In this document: positions 35,281 through 45,023 of the stretch, one piece after another
Layout: the number at the start of each line of letters is the position of its first letter
Numbering within the stretch: position 1 is the stretch's first letter
Translations under genes and position numbers: made by a program
From: Epiperipatus broadwayi
Lineage: Eukaryota > Onychophora > Udeonychophora > Euonychophora > Peripatidae
DNA: 64,000 nucleotides
Assembly: GCA_028023455.1 (NCBI GenBank)
Contig: JAQFVV010000021.1
Coordinates: 4,244,853 to 4,308,852 of the forward strand
Direction: 5' to 3'
Notes under the pieces: model-generated
The model's input: only the letters and a program-made list of their open reading frames with translations
Told to the model about the DNA's origin: nothing
The model's database searches: none

Positions 35281-35604
35281 GACAAAAATTTTTGAAGAAA
35301 AATATTCGTCGTTTTATTCTATTTTAAAAACGATGACTTCAAAAAGATAGAGGTTCAGATATGTCTCAGACAACAACGGGTAACATTGCTTTTGGCAAAT
35401 CACATGACTTGGAAAAACAATTGATGACAGTGCATATTCTATTTATGTCATCATCATGGCACATTTGTGAGTTTAATTATTATTAAAGTGTAAAATTTCT
35501 TTTTAAACTTAGTATTTGTAATAAACTGATTGCTTTTAAAGTTATAAATTTCATGAATCCTCATGGATAAGTGGCTAAAAACTGGTAGGATAATCGAAAA
35601 ACAC

Positions 35605-35960
35605 AATAAATTATGAGAATGTGGAAGAATATATATTGGTGAGACTAGTCATTTTATTGAAAAGCACTTGCAAGGACACAAACTGATGATTAGAAGAGAG
35701 AAAACAGGTGTCTAAAGTAGCATACCATGTCTGTAACAATGAACATGTTCAATTGGGAAAATACAAAAATATTGGATGGAGAAGAAAAGGTACAAAGAAG
35801 AAAATTTAAACAAGCTGCTTACATGACAATGGCAAACAATACCATAAGCCAATCTAGTGTGTTTATACATAATGTATGGAACCACTATTCAACTTTGCTC
35901 TTAGAAAAAAGTGGAGTAATCAGGAGGAACCTCATAGATAAATATATGACATTTCTACTG
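35605..35960 (+). pseudogene. PLE (family F) GIY-YIG endonuclease relic
   Basis: Reads ECGRIYIGETSHF, then EKHLQGHKLMIRREKTG, a stop, then VAYHVCNNEHVQLGKYKNIGW and, after a frameshift, ERRKFKQAAYMTMANNTIS and a terminal IHNVW. This is the end of the Penelope endonuclease: the YIG motif and the K.H....R block, then the SA..H....H.. block, then the conserved tail that precedes the stop. The first GIY motif is not clear. The sequence runs directly into a family F tail, so F is the 3' region of this element. Confidence 0.75.
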
Positions 35961-36290
35961 ACTGTTGCCTTTGATAGGATGTCTTAGTTGGTTAGAGCAT
36001 TATCTTAAAATTCAATACTCAATCTAAAAATCCAGATTAGAATCCCATGCTACTACTGTCACTGGTCAGGGCAGCAACACCTGAAGAAGAGAAAAAAATA
36101 ATACTCCTCAAAACACTGTGCATATACTAACCTGTTTGATGTGCTATTACTAACAGTTGAATGTATTTGGAATATTTAAATAAAGTTAAATTTTTGTAAA
36201 GATATTCAATATTCATATTAGATGATGGAAATAGTCCAATATAAAAATATAACTAAAACACCATCATCACAAACCTTAAGGAAAGGTTGA
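35961..36290 (+). repeat. Family F tail with tRNA-like boxes and hammerhead-like core
   Basis: Starts with the A-box-like TTAGTTGGTTAGAGC, then B-box-like GATTAGAATCCC. At 36064-36133 a hammerhead-like arrangement follows: GGUCAG....ACAC, CUGAAGA, a weak hairpin, AAAA (not GAAA), then GUG and CUAACC, which could pair back as stem I. It ends in AAATAAAGTTAAATTTTTG and a CACCATCATCACAAACCTT word shared with 47.1 kb. Confidence 0.65.
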
Positions 36291-36732
36291 TAAATGTTTT
36301 TGTTTTGGTCCTTCTATACACTAAGGAGGGGGGTTAGATCTTATTAAATTAAAATTTTTAGATTTATTGGTGATTAGAAATGCAAAAAATAATTGTTTGG
36401 TATGTAGTAATTATGTTAAGAGTAAAAACTTAAAGTCTATAATTAAACCTGATAGCTATCAATCTATATCTCATAAAATAGTTGTTTTAAGAAATTATTG
36501 TGATGGAAATAAGAGATTAAATAATTCTAATGGGGTATCTTTATTTTAAAAAGATAAAAAAATTTATAGAGATTATTTGAGTCTACTCTGATAAATGTAT
36601 TAAAAATATGTTATGGCATTTGTAATAATAAAAAGAATTAAAAAAATATGATTTTTATTTCTTTGGCATTTAAACTATCTTCCTATAGAATTGTATGTAA
36701 AAATAGTAATTTGTTTGGAAATAGAAAATGTG

Positions 36733-36816
36733 TTGGAAAAGGGATATTACTTGAATAATTTATTAAATAATACATTGGAAAAGAGATATTACTTGAATAA
36801 TTTATTAAATAATACA
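36733..36816 (+). repeat. 42-bp tandem duplication (14 codons)
   Basis: TTGGAAAAG.GATATTACTT and its continuation repeat with one change at 36733 and 36775. In frame it gives the peptide LEK.YYLNNLLNNT twice. Confidence 0.85.
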
Positions 36817-36915
36817 AAGGACATTTTTGATAGAAAGAATATTTCTGAAATAGTGCATATTCTTTGTTTTTGTAAGAAGGTAAATATTAGTCAGAGTAGT
36901 TTGAGTTTAAATTAA

Positions 36916-36999
36916 AGAATAAAGGTACATAAAAGTATGGTTAGAAATAAATATCTTAGAATAAAGGTACATAAAAGTATGGTTAGAAATAAATATCTT
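36916..36999 (+). repeat. Second, exact 42-bp tandem duplication (14 codons)
   Basis: 36916-36957 and 36958-36999 are identical and encode RIKVHKSMVRNKYL twice, duplicating the K.H.....R segment of the GIY-YIG domain. Confidence 0.9.
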
Positions 37000-37179
37000 A
37001 GTTCTGCCTTATGTATCCATATAAAAGATACAGGACATATTATTAATTTTGATGAATCTATGGTTGTTTCTTTGAGAGAAATGAAATAAAAAGAATTAAA
37101 GAATCTTATTATTAAAAATTTATGATTCTGAAGCAATTACCTTATTTAAAAATTTAAATTCATCACTTCCTGTATTTTG

Positions 37180-38115
37180 CTGTAATATCTTATATAAATA
37201 TAATTTATCCACTTCTTTGAACAATTTTTATCAAAATTCTTTTATTGACCTATATTCATGCACATTCTCACATTTCAACTGTCCTTTAGTCTTCTTCAGA
37301 GCTATAATATAACGAACAACATAAAACAAAATACATAACTATCAAAATAATACCATAAAAATGTAAATTAAAAAAATTAATAAAATTATAAAAACATAAA
37401 ATATAACAAAACATGATAAAATTGAAATAAATATAATCAAATCCAAATAAAATAATCCAGTTAATATAAAATAAATGTAGAATAAATATATGATTATATA
37501 TGTGTATTCCTGATTGTATACATACATATTCATGAACAACTATTAATTTAAATATATTATTCTTTTTTTTAACAATCTACTAATTACTTCTATTCTTTAT
37601 AAATGTAACTTAGTTTTATTAACTCCATGTTAATACAATGCATAATAATTTTATCTCCATATAAGGTGGAGCTAATAAAACTAAAGTTTAAGTTTATAAA
37701 GAATAGAAGTAATTAGAAGATTATTAAAAAACAATAATATATTTAAATTAATAATTGTTCATGAATATGTATGTATACAGTCAGGAATACACACATATAA
37801 TCTGTATTTATTTTACATTTATATTGTATATTTTATTTTATATTATCTGGATTATTTTATTTGGGTTTGATTATATTTATTTCAGTTTAATTATGTTTTT
37901 GTTATATTTTATGTTTTTATTATTTTATTGATTTTATTTTTTACATTTTTTAAGATATTATTTTTACAGTTAATGATATTTTATTTTATGTTGTTCATTA
38001 TATCATAGCTCCGAAGAAGACTGCCGGACAGTCAAAATGTAAGATTGTGCATGAATATAGATGAATAAAAGGTTTTTGCTACAAAGTGTTCAATGTAGTG
38101 GGTAATATGTATTTA
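37180..38115. repeat. Family G long inverted repeat, ~430-bp arms
   Basis: The left arm (about 37180-37620, antisense) and right arm (about 37685-38115, sense) mirror each other over their full length, with a ~65-bp centre. Shared words include CATGAATATGTATGTATACA and GTGCATGAATATAG. Hammerhead-like cores: minus 37306-37265 has CUGAAGA, a GACU/AGUU stem and GAAA; plus 38003-38050 has CCGAAGA, a good GACUG/CAGUC stem and AAAA. It follows a GIY-YIG relic, so it is probably that element's pseudo-LTR. Confidence 0.8.
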
Positions 38116-38279
38116 TTTAAAAGTTCTTTTAATATTAAGGGTGGATGGGAGATAAGTGGAATTGTGGACAATATTTAGCTCAAATATGTTATTATTTTGT
38201 AGTTCTTTACATTTGAGAAGTCTATTTGTAGCAATGAAACCATTGATTACATTTTAAAGTTTAATTTTTTGGCTAGTCC

Positions 38280-38377
38280 AATTAAGTTGTGAATTTAGGG
38301 TAATTTTATATATATATACTTAGGCTTCAATTAAGTTGTGAATTTAGGGTAATTTTATATATATATACTTAGGCTTC
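38280..38377. repeat. Exact 49-bp tandem duplication
   Basis: 38280-38328 and 38329-38377 are identical (AATTAAGTTGTGAATTTAGG ... TTAGGCTTC), immediately before RTE copy 2. Confidence 0.9.
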
Positions 38378-38869
38378 AGAAAGGAATTTAATGTTAACTG
38401 AAAGGAGACTCTTTGATTCCTCTTGGAAGCCTTAAAGGAACTGAGCATGTCCACTCCATTTGTTTTTGTCACTGCAGCTGTTATTACCGTATGATTATTC
38501 ATATAGTATACAAACATAAATAGGCTACTAGCCAATACACATTAGCTAGTGTGGTGAGTTTATTGGTTTTTTACTTCTGAGTTTAAAATCAAGAAAGACC
38601 ATGGGCTTTGCACTCAGTTGCCTGGTAGTTGTTAACTGAAATATCAACTGTTTTTCTTGAAGACAGAATGAATGGGTATAAAATGAATTTTCTATTATTT
38701 TCTAATAGATATTTACAATCACAACAGGTGAAAATAAATCATGGCCCATTACCAGTCAAGGCAGCAGTCAGTGGTCAAAGGTGGAAGGTGCTAAGAATGT
38801 CCTGATTGCAGACACAGCCTGTCATTTGATGATCATCTTTTATTTAGGATACTTACAATTTCTAATCAT

Positions 38870-39690
38870 TTTCAAGTGAAGGAAGATTGCAAGGTTTGGA
38901 AGGACTATCTCATATTAAATGGGACATTATTGGACATTGAGATGTTAGAGAAAAAGTGAAGAGAAAATTTATTTAAAAAATAAGATGTGCTGTACTACAA
39001 AGTGACAAACATTGGAAGTACAAGTAGTGTAGGATTCATTATAAATAGAAAGTGGAAGAACAACATTGTGAAGATTGATGGTGTATCAGACAGAGTGGAA
39101 AATTAGTTATTAAACTTAATAGCAGATATCTATTATAAGTAATTCGGGTTTGTGCCCCAACAAGTTTTCATGATGATGAAGAAGAGGAATTTTATTTGGA
39201 TGTGAATAAAGCTTTTGATCAGACCAAACAGCATTTTAAAATTGACATGGGAGACTTTAATGCTAGATCTGGTAAACAATTAAAAGATAAAAGAGCTGTA
39301 CGTAAATTTGGTTATGGTGATAGAATGTTAAATGCAAATGAACATGGAGACATCCAAATGAAGATACATCAGAATTGGATTATATTTTGACTAATAGGAA
39401 ATATATATTTCAAGATTTTAATGTTCTTAATAAATTCAAGATAGGAAATGATCATTGGGTAGTATGATGTAAGACACATTTTAATGTAAAAGTAGAGAGA
39501 CAAAAATTATCAAAAAAAAAAACAATATTCGCATTTAATATTCCTAATCTTCAGAAACACTCTAATGAGTTTAAATTAGCCCTTGCAATTCATTTTCAAA
39601 TATTAACAGATTTTGAACATGATTCAGATTTAAATAAAATTAATGGGAAAATGACTAATATACTTTTAAAAGCTGCAACAAAGATAGCTG
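38870..39690 (+). pseudogene. RTE-like endonuclease domain, copy 2
   Basis: Same domain as at 4538-5407, in broken frames. The longest clean part (39196-39390) reads DVNKAFDQTKQHFKIDMGDFNARSGKQ, keeping the canonical GDFNA that copy 1 has lost. Next come DIQMKIHQNWIIF and, in another frame, an ELDYILTN-like segment (39365-39400). The SDH motif is degraded near 39448 (GNDHW). Confidence 0.75.
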
Positions 39691-39899
39691 ATTAAAAAAG
39701 CAGCAATCGACTAATAAAATTTCTTCTGAAACTAGAGAATTTATGAAGAAAAGAATGAATATGAAGATATATAAAAATGGCACATTAAGAAGGATTGAAT
39801 ATCTTGAATTTTGCAAAGTGGTGTGAAAAAGAATGGATAATGATATAAGAAAGTATAATTGTGAACTAGCAAGAAATGCTGTAGCAGAGAATAAAAGTC

Positions 39900-40005
39900 A
39901 TCAAGCATTGATGGTCAAGAGGTCAGTGACAGCTGCTTTACAAGAAGTTGTCCTGGGTTAGCAGGTTCGCTTCCCAAGTGATGCTATGAGACATGAGAAA
40001 AAAAA
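39900..40005 (+). mobile_element. tRNA-derived SINE inside RTE copy 2
   Basis: Flanked by exact 14-bp duplications AGAGAATAAAAGTC at 39886-39899 and 40006-40019. A-box region GATGGTCAAGAGGTCAGTG, B box GCAGGTTCGCTTCCC, ending GAGACATG plus an A run. Inserted in the linker of the LINE. Confidence 0.92.
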
Positions 40006-40245
40006 AGAGAATAAAAGTCTCAAGAGAGTAAAACAACATTTTGGTATTAGTAGGAAACTTATATCTGTAATAAGAAAAAATGATGGAACTATTATTAAAA
40101 AGAGAGATGACAACATAATATAGGTAGAAGAGTTCTATCAAGAATTATATAGTAATAAAGAACAAATACCTCCTATATCTATTATATCTTCTCAATTGCC
40201 CAGGATCTTAAATGAAGAAATGAGACATGCAATTAGATTAATAAA

Positions 40246-41275
40246 TTAAGAAAAATAATATCTATGGATTTGCAACTGGTATGGATACAAAAAATGGCAG
40301 TTATTAAAAATTTTAAAAATAAAAATGATAAATATAACACGGATACAAAGATAGCTACTTTGCAAAAAGGGAAACTTATAAAGTTATATACTAGCTATGA
40401 ATATAACTGTAGAAGCATTAGAAATATATTCTTTAATTATAAACAATATAATTTAGGTAATAATAGTGAACCAAAAAATATAAAATGGGTAAAACTTTCA
40501 TATGTTCCTAAAATTTATCATATATTATTAAAAAATAAAAATTATATAGATAAAAATATTAAAATAGGATGGTCAAACACTAAAAGTCTTGATATATTAG
40601 TAGGGAAATATAAAATAAAAGATGATATAAAATATAAAAAGGGTATAGTATATAAAATTACTTATGGGGTTTTCAGTATGGTTTATTGTGGACATACGGT
40701 GAAGCAATTAGAAGAAAGGGCTAAAAAACATAATAATGCTATTAATAGGAGAGATGATAGATCTGCATTATATGTTCACTACTTAAAATATGGACATAGA
40801 ATAGATTGTATTAAGAATATAAGTCCATTAAATTATATTAAAGAAATTAATAGAAGGAAGCTATATGAAACCAATTACATTAATTATAATAGAAATAATT
40901 ATATGAACATTTATAAAACATCAATTAATTTAACTAATAATTTGATAATGTAAAATGAATGGAGGGTTATATAATATGTATTATAAAGATATTAAAACAT
41001 AAATTATAGGCTTGTGTTAATTTTATATAGAGCCAGTAGATGTCACTATGTATGCAATATAGGTTATTTTTGTACTTAACCAAGACATATTGAAAAGGGC
41101 AAAAATTTTAAAAATTGCCAAAAAGAGCTTTTATATGCTATGATTATATGATTATATTACAGCTATTGTTATATATTATTTTGTTGTTATATAAAGATAT
41201 TTTATTCCATATCATATCTAAGATTTATTTTTAATTTGTAAAAGCAACATAAAGGATTTATTCCTTGTATTTTAA
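40246..41275 (+). mobile_element. 5'-truncated Penelope-like element inserted in RTE copy 2
   Basis: Flanked by AATTAGATT(A/T)ATAAA at 40231-40245 and 41276-41290, one mismatch in 15. RTE sequence resumes exactly after the second copy. Contents: end of the RT-to-endonuclease linker and the complete GIY-YIG domain (40264-40953), then a ~320-bp 3' region. In that region, 41090-41135 has a GGCAA/TTGCC hairpin preceded by UUGAAAA and followed by AAAA, possibly a worn hammerhead. Confidence 0.85.
40264..40953 (+). CDS. Penelope-like element GIY-YIG endonuclease (linker plus endonuclease, RT missing)
   Basis: An open frame of 229 residues. Residues 72-120 (WVKLSYVPKIYHILLK ... SLDILVGKYKIKDD) resemble the conserved linker between Penelope RT and endonuclease. 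The endonuclease spans about 125-215: GIVYKI (127-132, the GIY motif), VYCGHT (140-145, YIG with I to C), Arg152 in LEERAKKH, SALYVHYLKYGHRID (167-181), and Glu202 in YETNYINYN with the NN motif behind it. GIY-YIG enzymes nick DNA; in Penelope elements this supplies the target nick. The start codon is fortuitous because the copy is 5'-truncated. No stop or frameshift interrupts the domain, so it is the youngest PLE here. Very AT-rich codon use. Confidence 0.82.
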   Translation: MDLQLVWIQKMAVIKNFKNKNDKYNTDTKIATLQKGKLIKLYTSYEYNCRSIRNIFFNYKQYNLGNNSEPKNIKWVKLSYVPKIYHILLKNKNYIDKNIKIGWSNTKSLDILVGKYKIKDDIKYKKGIVYKITYGVFSMVYCGHTVKQLEERAKKHNNAINRRDDRSALYVHYLKYGHRIDCIKNISPLNYIKEINRRKLYETNYINYNRNNYMNIYKTSINLTNNLIM

Positions 41276-41489
41276 AATTAGATTTATAAAGAAGAAAAAG
41301 CTCCATTTAATGATAGAATTATAATTGATATATTAAAAAAAGCAGGTGAAAAAATTTAAAAAAAATTAGCAAAGTTATATACCAAATGTCTAAATGATAA
41401 AAATGTACCATTTGATTGAAAGAATGTAGAGTAATATTAATATTTTAAAAAGGTGATAAAAAAGATATTAATAATTCAGACCTATCAGC

Positions 41490-41530
41490 TTTTTTTTTTC
41501 ATGTGACAGAACATCGGCAGGGAAGTGAAC
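41490..41530 (-). mobile_element. 5'-truncated SINE, 41 bp, with target duplication
   Basis: ACCTATCAGC occurs at 41480-41489 and 41531-41540. Between them is a T run and CATGTGACAGAACATCGGCA, the 3' end of the SINE on the minus strand. Confidence 0.85.
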
Positions 41531-41639
41531 ACCTATCAGCGTTTTACTAGTTCTATACAAAATTTTTACAAAATAATTAAAACTTGTCTGCAGTGAATTT
41601 TCGACTTTAACCAACCAAAAAGAACAAGCTAGATTTAAA

Positions 41640-42700
41640 AGTGGTTTTAGCACAATAGATCACATCCAGGTATTGAAAGAAGTTATAGAAAGGACCAGTG
41701 ATGCTTTGGATTTGTAGATTATGAAAAGGCATTTGATTCTATAAATATTTCTTCAGTGATTAAAGTATTGGATCATCAAAGTATAGACCCAGGATAGTGT
41801 CATATTTTGAAGAATATTTATAAAAATGCAACGGCAATAATTAGATTACATAATGATACTAGAAAGATTAACATTGAGAAGGGTGTAAGACGGGGTGACT
41901 CCATATCTCCAGAATGCTTACAGCAGTTTTGCAAGAAGTATTTTATCAGTTAAAATGGAAAACTATGGTAGTAAAAGTAAATGGAGATTATTTAAGCCAT
42001 CTAGATTTTGTAGATGATGTAGTTGTTTTTGCAAATAATGCTTTAGAGCTTCAAGAAATATTGTAAGAATTATCAGATGAAAGTAAGAGAGAAGGATTAA
42101 AAGTGTTAAAAAGTCTAAAGTAATGTTCAATGCATTTTTCCAAAAAATAGAAATAAAGATTGATAATGATGACTTAAAATTAAGTTAACAATTACAAATA
42201 CCTTGGTCAAATTATTACTACAGATGAAACATAATGGATAAAATTAGTTATAGAATTAAACTTGGATTGGAGTGCTTTTGTTAAAAATAACTTAATATTA
42301 AAAGGAACTGTGACTGATTTTTAATAAATGTGTTCACCAGTTCTTACTTGTGGATCTGAGATTTGGACACTTAACAAATAAGCAATACGTGGACTTCAGG
42401 CCACTCAATGAAGTGTGAAGATTCACATGTTAGGAATAAAAATAAATCAAAAAGCAGGCATTATTGACATCATTAAAAGAATTAAAATGCTGGAGTTGGA
42501 CTGGACGCATTGCTAGAAGTGATGATAATAGATGGACAATTAAAATCTTAAATTGGATTCCAAGACATTGTAAAAGACCTTGAAAATGATCATATGTGAG
42601 ATGGATGGATGAAATAAGAAAGCATGCTGGGGTGATGTGGAGAATAAAGGCTAGAGATTGGAGAGGTGGATTGAACTTGGAAGATATCTTCATCCTGAAG
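41640..42700 (+). pseudogene. RTE-like reverse transcriptase and C terminus, copy 2
   Basis: Motif A FVDYEKAFDSI is intact (41710-41742). Motif B RRGDSISPE lies at 41884-41914. Motif C LDFVDDVVVFANN is intact with both catalytic Asp (42001-42039). Frameshifts and stops separate them, so no enzyme is made. The C terminus keeps LTCGSEIWTLN-like and WSWTGRIARSDDNRW-like blocks. Confidence 0.78.
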
Positions 42701-42749
42701 TGAATTGATAATGGTTGAAAATGATAGCTACTGAACAATGATCAACATG

Positions 42750-42870
42750 TGTGTAAGAAATTATGGTCTGTGCTATATGATGAATATTGGTTCAGCACAA
42801 AATGTGAATCTTGGGAATCATAGGTCTTTTTTCACATGTGTTTGGTCATATGTTTATGATTACATACCTC
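42750..42870 (+). repeat. Family C relic
   Basis: GCTATATGATGAATATTGGT, TCAGCACAAAATGTGAATCT near 42770-42812 is a decayed ribozyme region (AAAA for GAAA, CUGAUGA broken), followed by CACATGTGTTTGGTCATATG as in other C copies. Confidence 0.5.
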
Positions 42871-42923
42871 CACAAGGTGTTAAAAGTAGATAGAAACCAG
42901 TTCCTATCTTGTATGAGAGTGGG

Positions 42924-42952
42924 GTAGTGAAAATTACACTATATAAATATTA
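42924..42952. repeat. Single arm of the 34.4-kb MITE
   Basis: GTAGTGAAAATTACACTATA and ATATTAT match the right arm at 34519-34548. Confidence 0.6.
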
Positions 42953-42959
42953 TCCACAA

Positions 42960-44535
42960 CCACGTTTGATTATGTATATCAATAAAGAAGAAATACTAGG
43001 TTAGGAAGTATTATTTTTCTTTTTGCTAACACTCTATCCCATTTTATTTAATACAGAGGAAGAATCATAGATTTCTGAAATTCAAAGAGCATGTATTTTG
43101 GTTAAGTGTCTGTGACTCTCTATGTGCCAACTTCTTATGAACAACCGAGCAATGAGTCATTCAATTACGTCTCTCAGAAGAAAATTGCTATAATTACTTT
43201 TGTCTTGCATTAGAGACTGTTTTTTTTTTTTTTACTAATAGACTATATTTTTATAGAAATCAAAACAATAATCATAAATATAAATTGGAATATAATAATT
43301 AATTGGTCGAATCAAATTTTAAACATATTATGATGTACATCTATATCTAAACCCTACTCACTAAATGTACATATCTATTATAGTGTATATATCTTCCAAA
43401 CTCTATTAAACCACAAAGATATATGGCATTAAAAAAAAAAAAGACAATTTTTTATTGTAAATTTTTTGTATAAAAAAAAAAGAATCCAATTAATTTTAAA
43501 TTGATTAGGAAGGAAAGATAAAAATCTGTAATTTATAATTTTTTGCACCCCTCTTTTTTTTAATTTAAAAACGAATTTTTGAAATGGGTGGGGATAATTA
43601 ATCAAAAAAATAAAAGAGAGAGAAAATATGAAGCCGTTCTAATTAAAAATTCAAATTATATAAATTTTCTTTAGTGGGTTCATTATTCATGTATTAAAAT
43701 AAATTAAATATGTCTGCTTTTATATACATTAGTTGTTAATTTATCGCTTATCATCATATGTCTCGAATAATTGTTTATTATGTGAAACCGTCGCATTTTA
43801 ATCTTTATATTTTATCACTTCTATATCAGCGCCATCTCTTATCAAAAAAAATTGTAATAATAATAATAATAAAAAGAACATTAAAAATTACTTCATTTAT
43901 TTAACTGTTACCATGGTTATGAAAATAATTATCTCTTGTCCTAGAAACTTTAAAATAATATATCAAAGATAATGAAGTTTTTTTTAAAAAAATAATTCGT
44001 TATAATTTTCTCATTAATTAGAAGTAGTGAAGATTAATTTCTATGATAACTCTTGCTTTTGTGAAATTCTAAATTAAATAAAATGTTAAATTATATATAT
44101 AAAATGGAAGGAAGCCAATACAGGATTAATTAATAAAAATTCTAATGCAAATTATTTGACAAATTAGCATAATTTGATTACCATATTCTTGTAAAAAATA
44201 ATAATAATAAACATATTTATTAGATTAACTTTAAAATAAAATTAAAAAAAGACAATTATATGTTTCATATAAAAAATGATGATGAGTTCGCTACAAAACT
44301 AGTACAAACTTTTATTCCCCAAACTGCCACATTCATTATGTGGGGTTTGAATCCAGGTGTAATTTAGAAATGTGTTCACCAAACTAAGAATTTATAAACA
44401 AACAATATTTTTTTCATCTACTTAATCCACACTCAGTCAAGTTAAGCATTTAATTATTAGTCAGTAAATGGATAATTTAACTATTCTTAGTCATAAAATT
44501 CAATAATTTTTAAAAAAATTGAAGAGTATACCAAT
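42960..44535. other. AT-rich stretch, nothing recognised
   Basis: No gene or repeat recognised by eye. Confidence 0.35.
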
Positions 44536-44539
44536 TGTA

Positions 44540-44775
44540 ATTATATAATGAACAATTTACATAATCTAGTTTAATTGTTGTATTTTGTAAAAAAATTTGG
44601 TCTATATACTTTTCCAAATACATTTTAATACGATAGTAATAACATATAGTTTAGCAATTCTAGAATTTCTAACCTAACCAGTGACAGTACTAGCATGGGA
44701 CTTAAATAATAATCTTCAGGTTATGATTACTGATGTTTCAACCAACCAGGTTATTCTCTCAAAGGCAACATCCAA
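44540..44775 (-). repeat. Family F tail, antisense
   Basis: The minus strand reads GGTTGGTTGAAACATC, AAGTCCCATGCTAGTACTGT and CACTGGTTAGGTTAG, the family F tail directly behind the PLE relic at 44780-44960. The ribozyme-like part is missing. Confidence 0.6.
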
Positions 44776-44779
44776 TAGA

Positions 44780-44960
44780 GTTTTTATATATTTATGAGGA
44801 TCCTCCTAATAACTTAATCTTTTTAAAGGCAAAGCTAAATATTTTCCAAATATTATGGATGAGTACAGAAGATTGACTTATGGGTAATTTGCCATTATCA
44901 TGAGAGCATTTATTTGAAATTTCGGATTTTTTTCCTACCCAATATTCTTTTTTTTTTTTT
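44780..44960 (-). pseudogene. PLE (family F) endonuclease C-terminal relic
   Basis: The minus strand gives CSHDNGKLPISQSSVLIHNIWKIF, which aligns with the last residues of the relic at 35.8 kb (MANNTISQSSVFIHNVWN). It is the conserved tail of the Penelope endonuclease only; GIY-YIG motifs are not seen. Confidence 0.6.
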
Positions 44961-45023
44961 TTAATTAAAAATATATTCATTAGAAAATTAATCCACACGT
45001 TAACCTATTGCAATAATCTAGAG

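Larger units (their letters stand above)
36360..37123 (+). pseudogene. PLE (family G) linker and GIY-YIG endonuclease relic
   Basis: The upstream part (36367-36549) has NCLVCSNYVKSKNLKS, a possible Zn-ligand linker. The endonuclease starts at SEIVHILCFCKKVNISQSS (GIY-YIG region: IVYKI and VYIGQ decayed), continues after one TAA as RIKVHKSMVRNKYL, then SSALCIHIKDTGHIINFDES and, after another TAA, KELKNLIIKNL. Order and spacing match the Penelope GIY-YIG domain. The two nonsense codons may each derive from AAA. The RT is absent. The family G inverted repeat follows 60 bp later. Confidence 0.75.
38390..42735 (+). mobile_element. RTE-like LINE, copy 2, interrupted by three insertions
   Basis: Collinear with copy 1: 5' region (38390-38860), endonuclease (38870-39690), linker, reverse transcriptase (41640-42330), C terminus and a GGTTGAAAATGATA end. 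It is interrupted by a SINE (39900-40005), a 5'-truncated PLE (40246-41275) and a truncated SINE (41490-41530), each with target duplications. Without these it is about 3.2 kb, like copy 1. Confidence 0.82.

Noticed and set aside
37180-38115. Family G long inverted repeat as a DNA transposon
   Set aside because: It follows a Penelope endonuclease and carries hammerhead-like cores at mirrored positions, so a PLE end pair is the better reading; no transposase or target duplication was seen.
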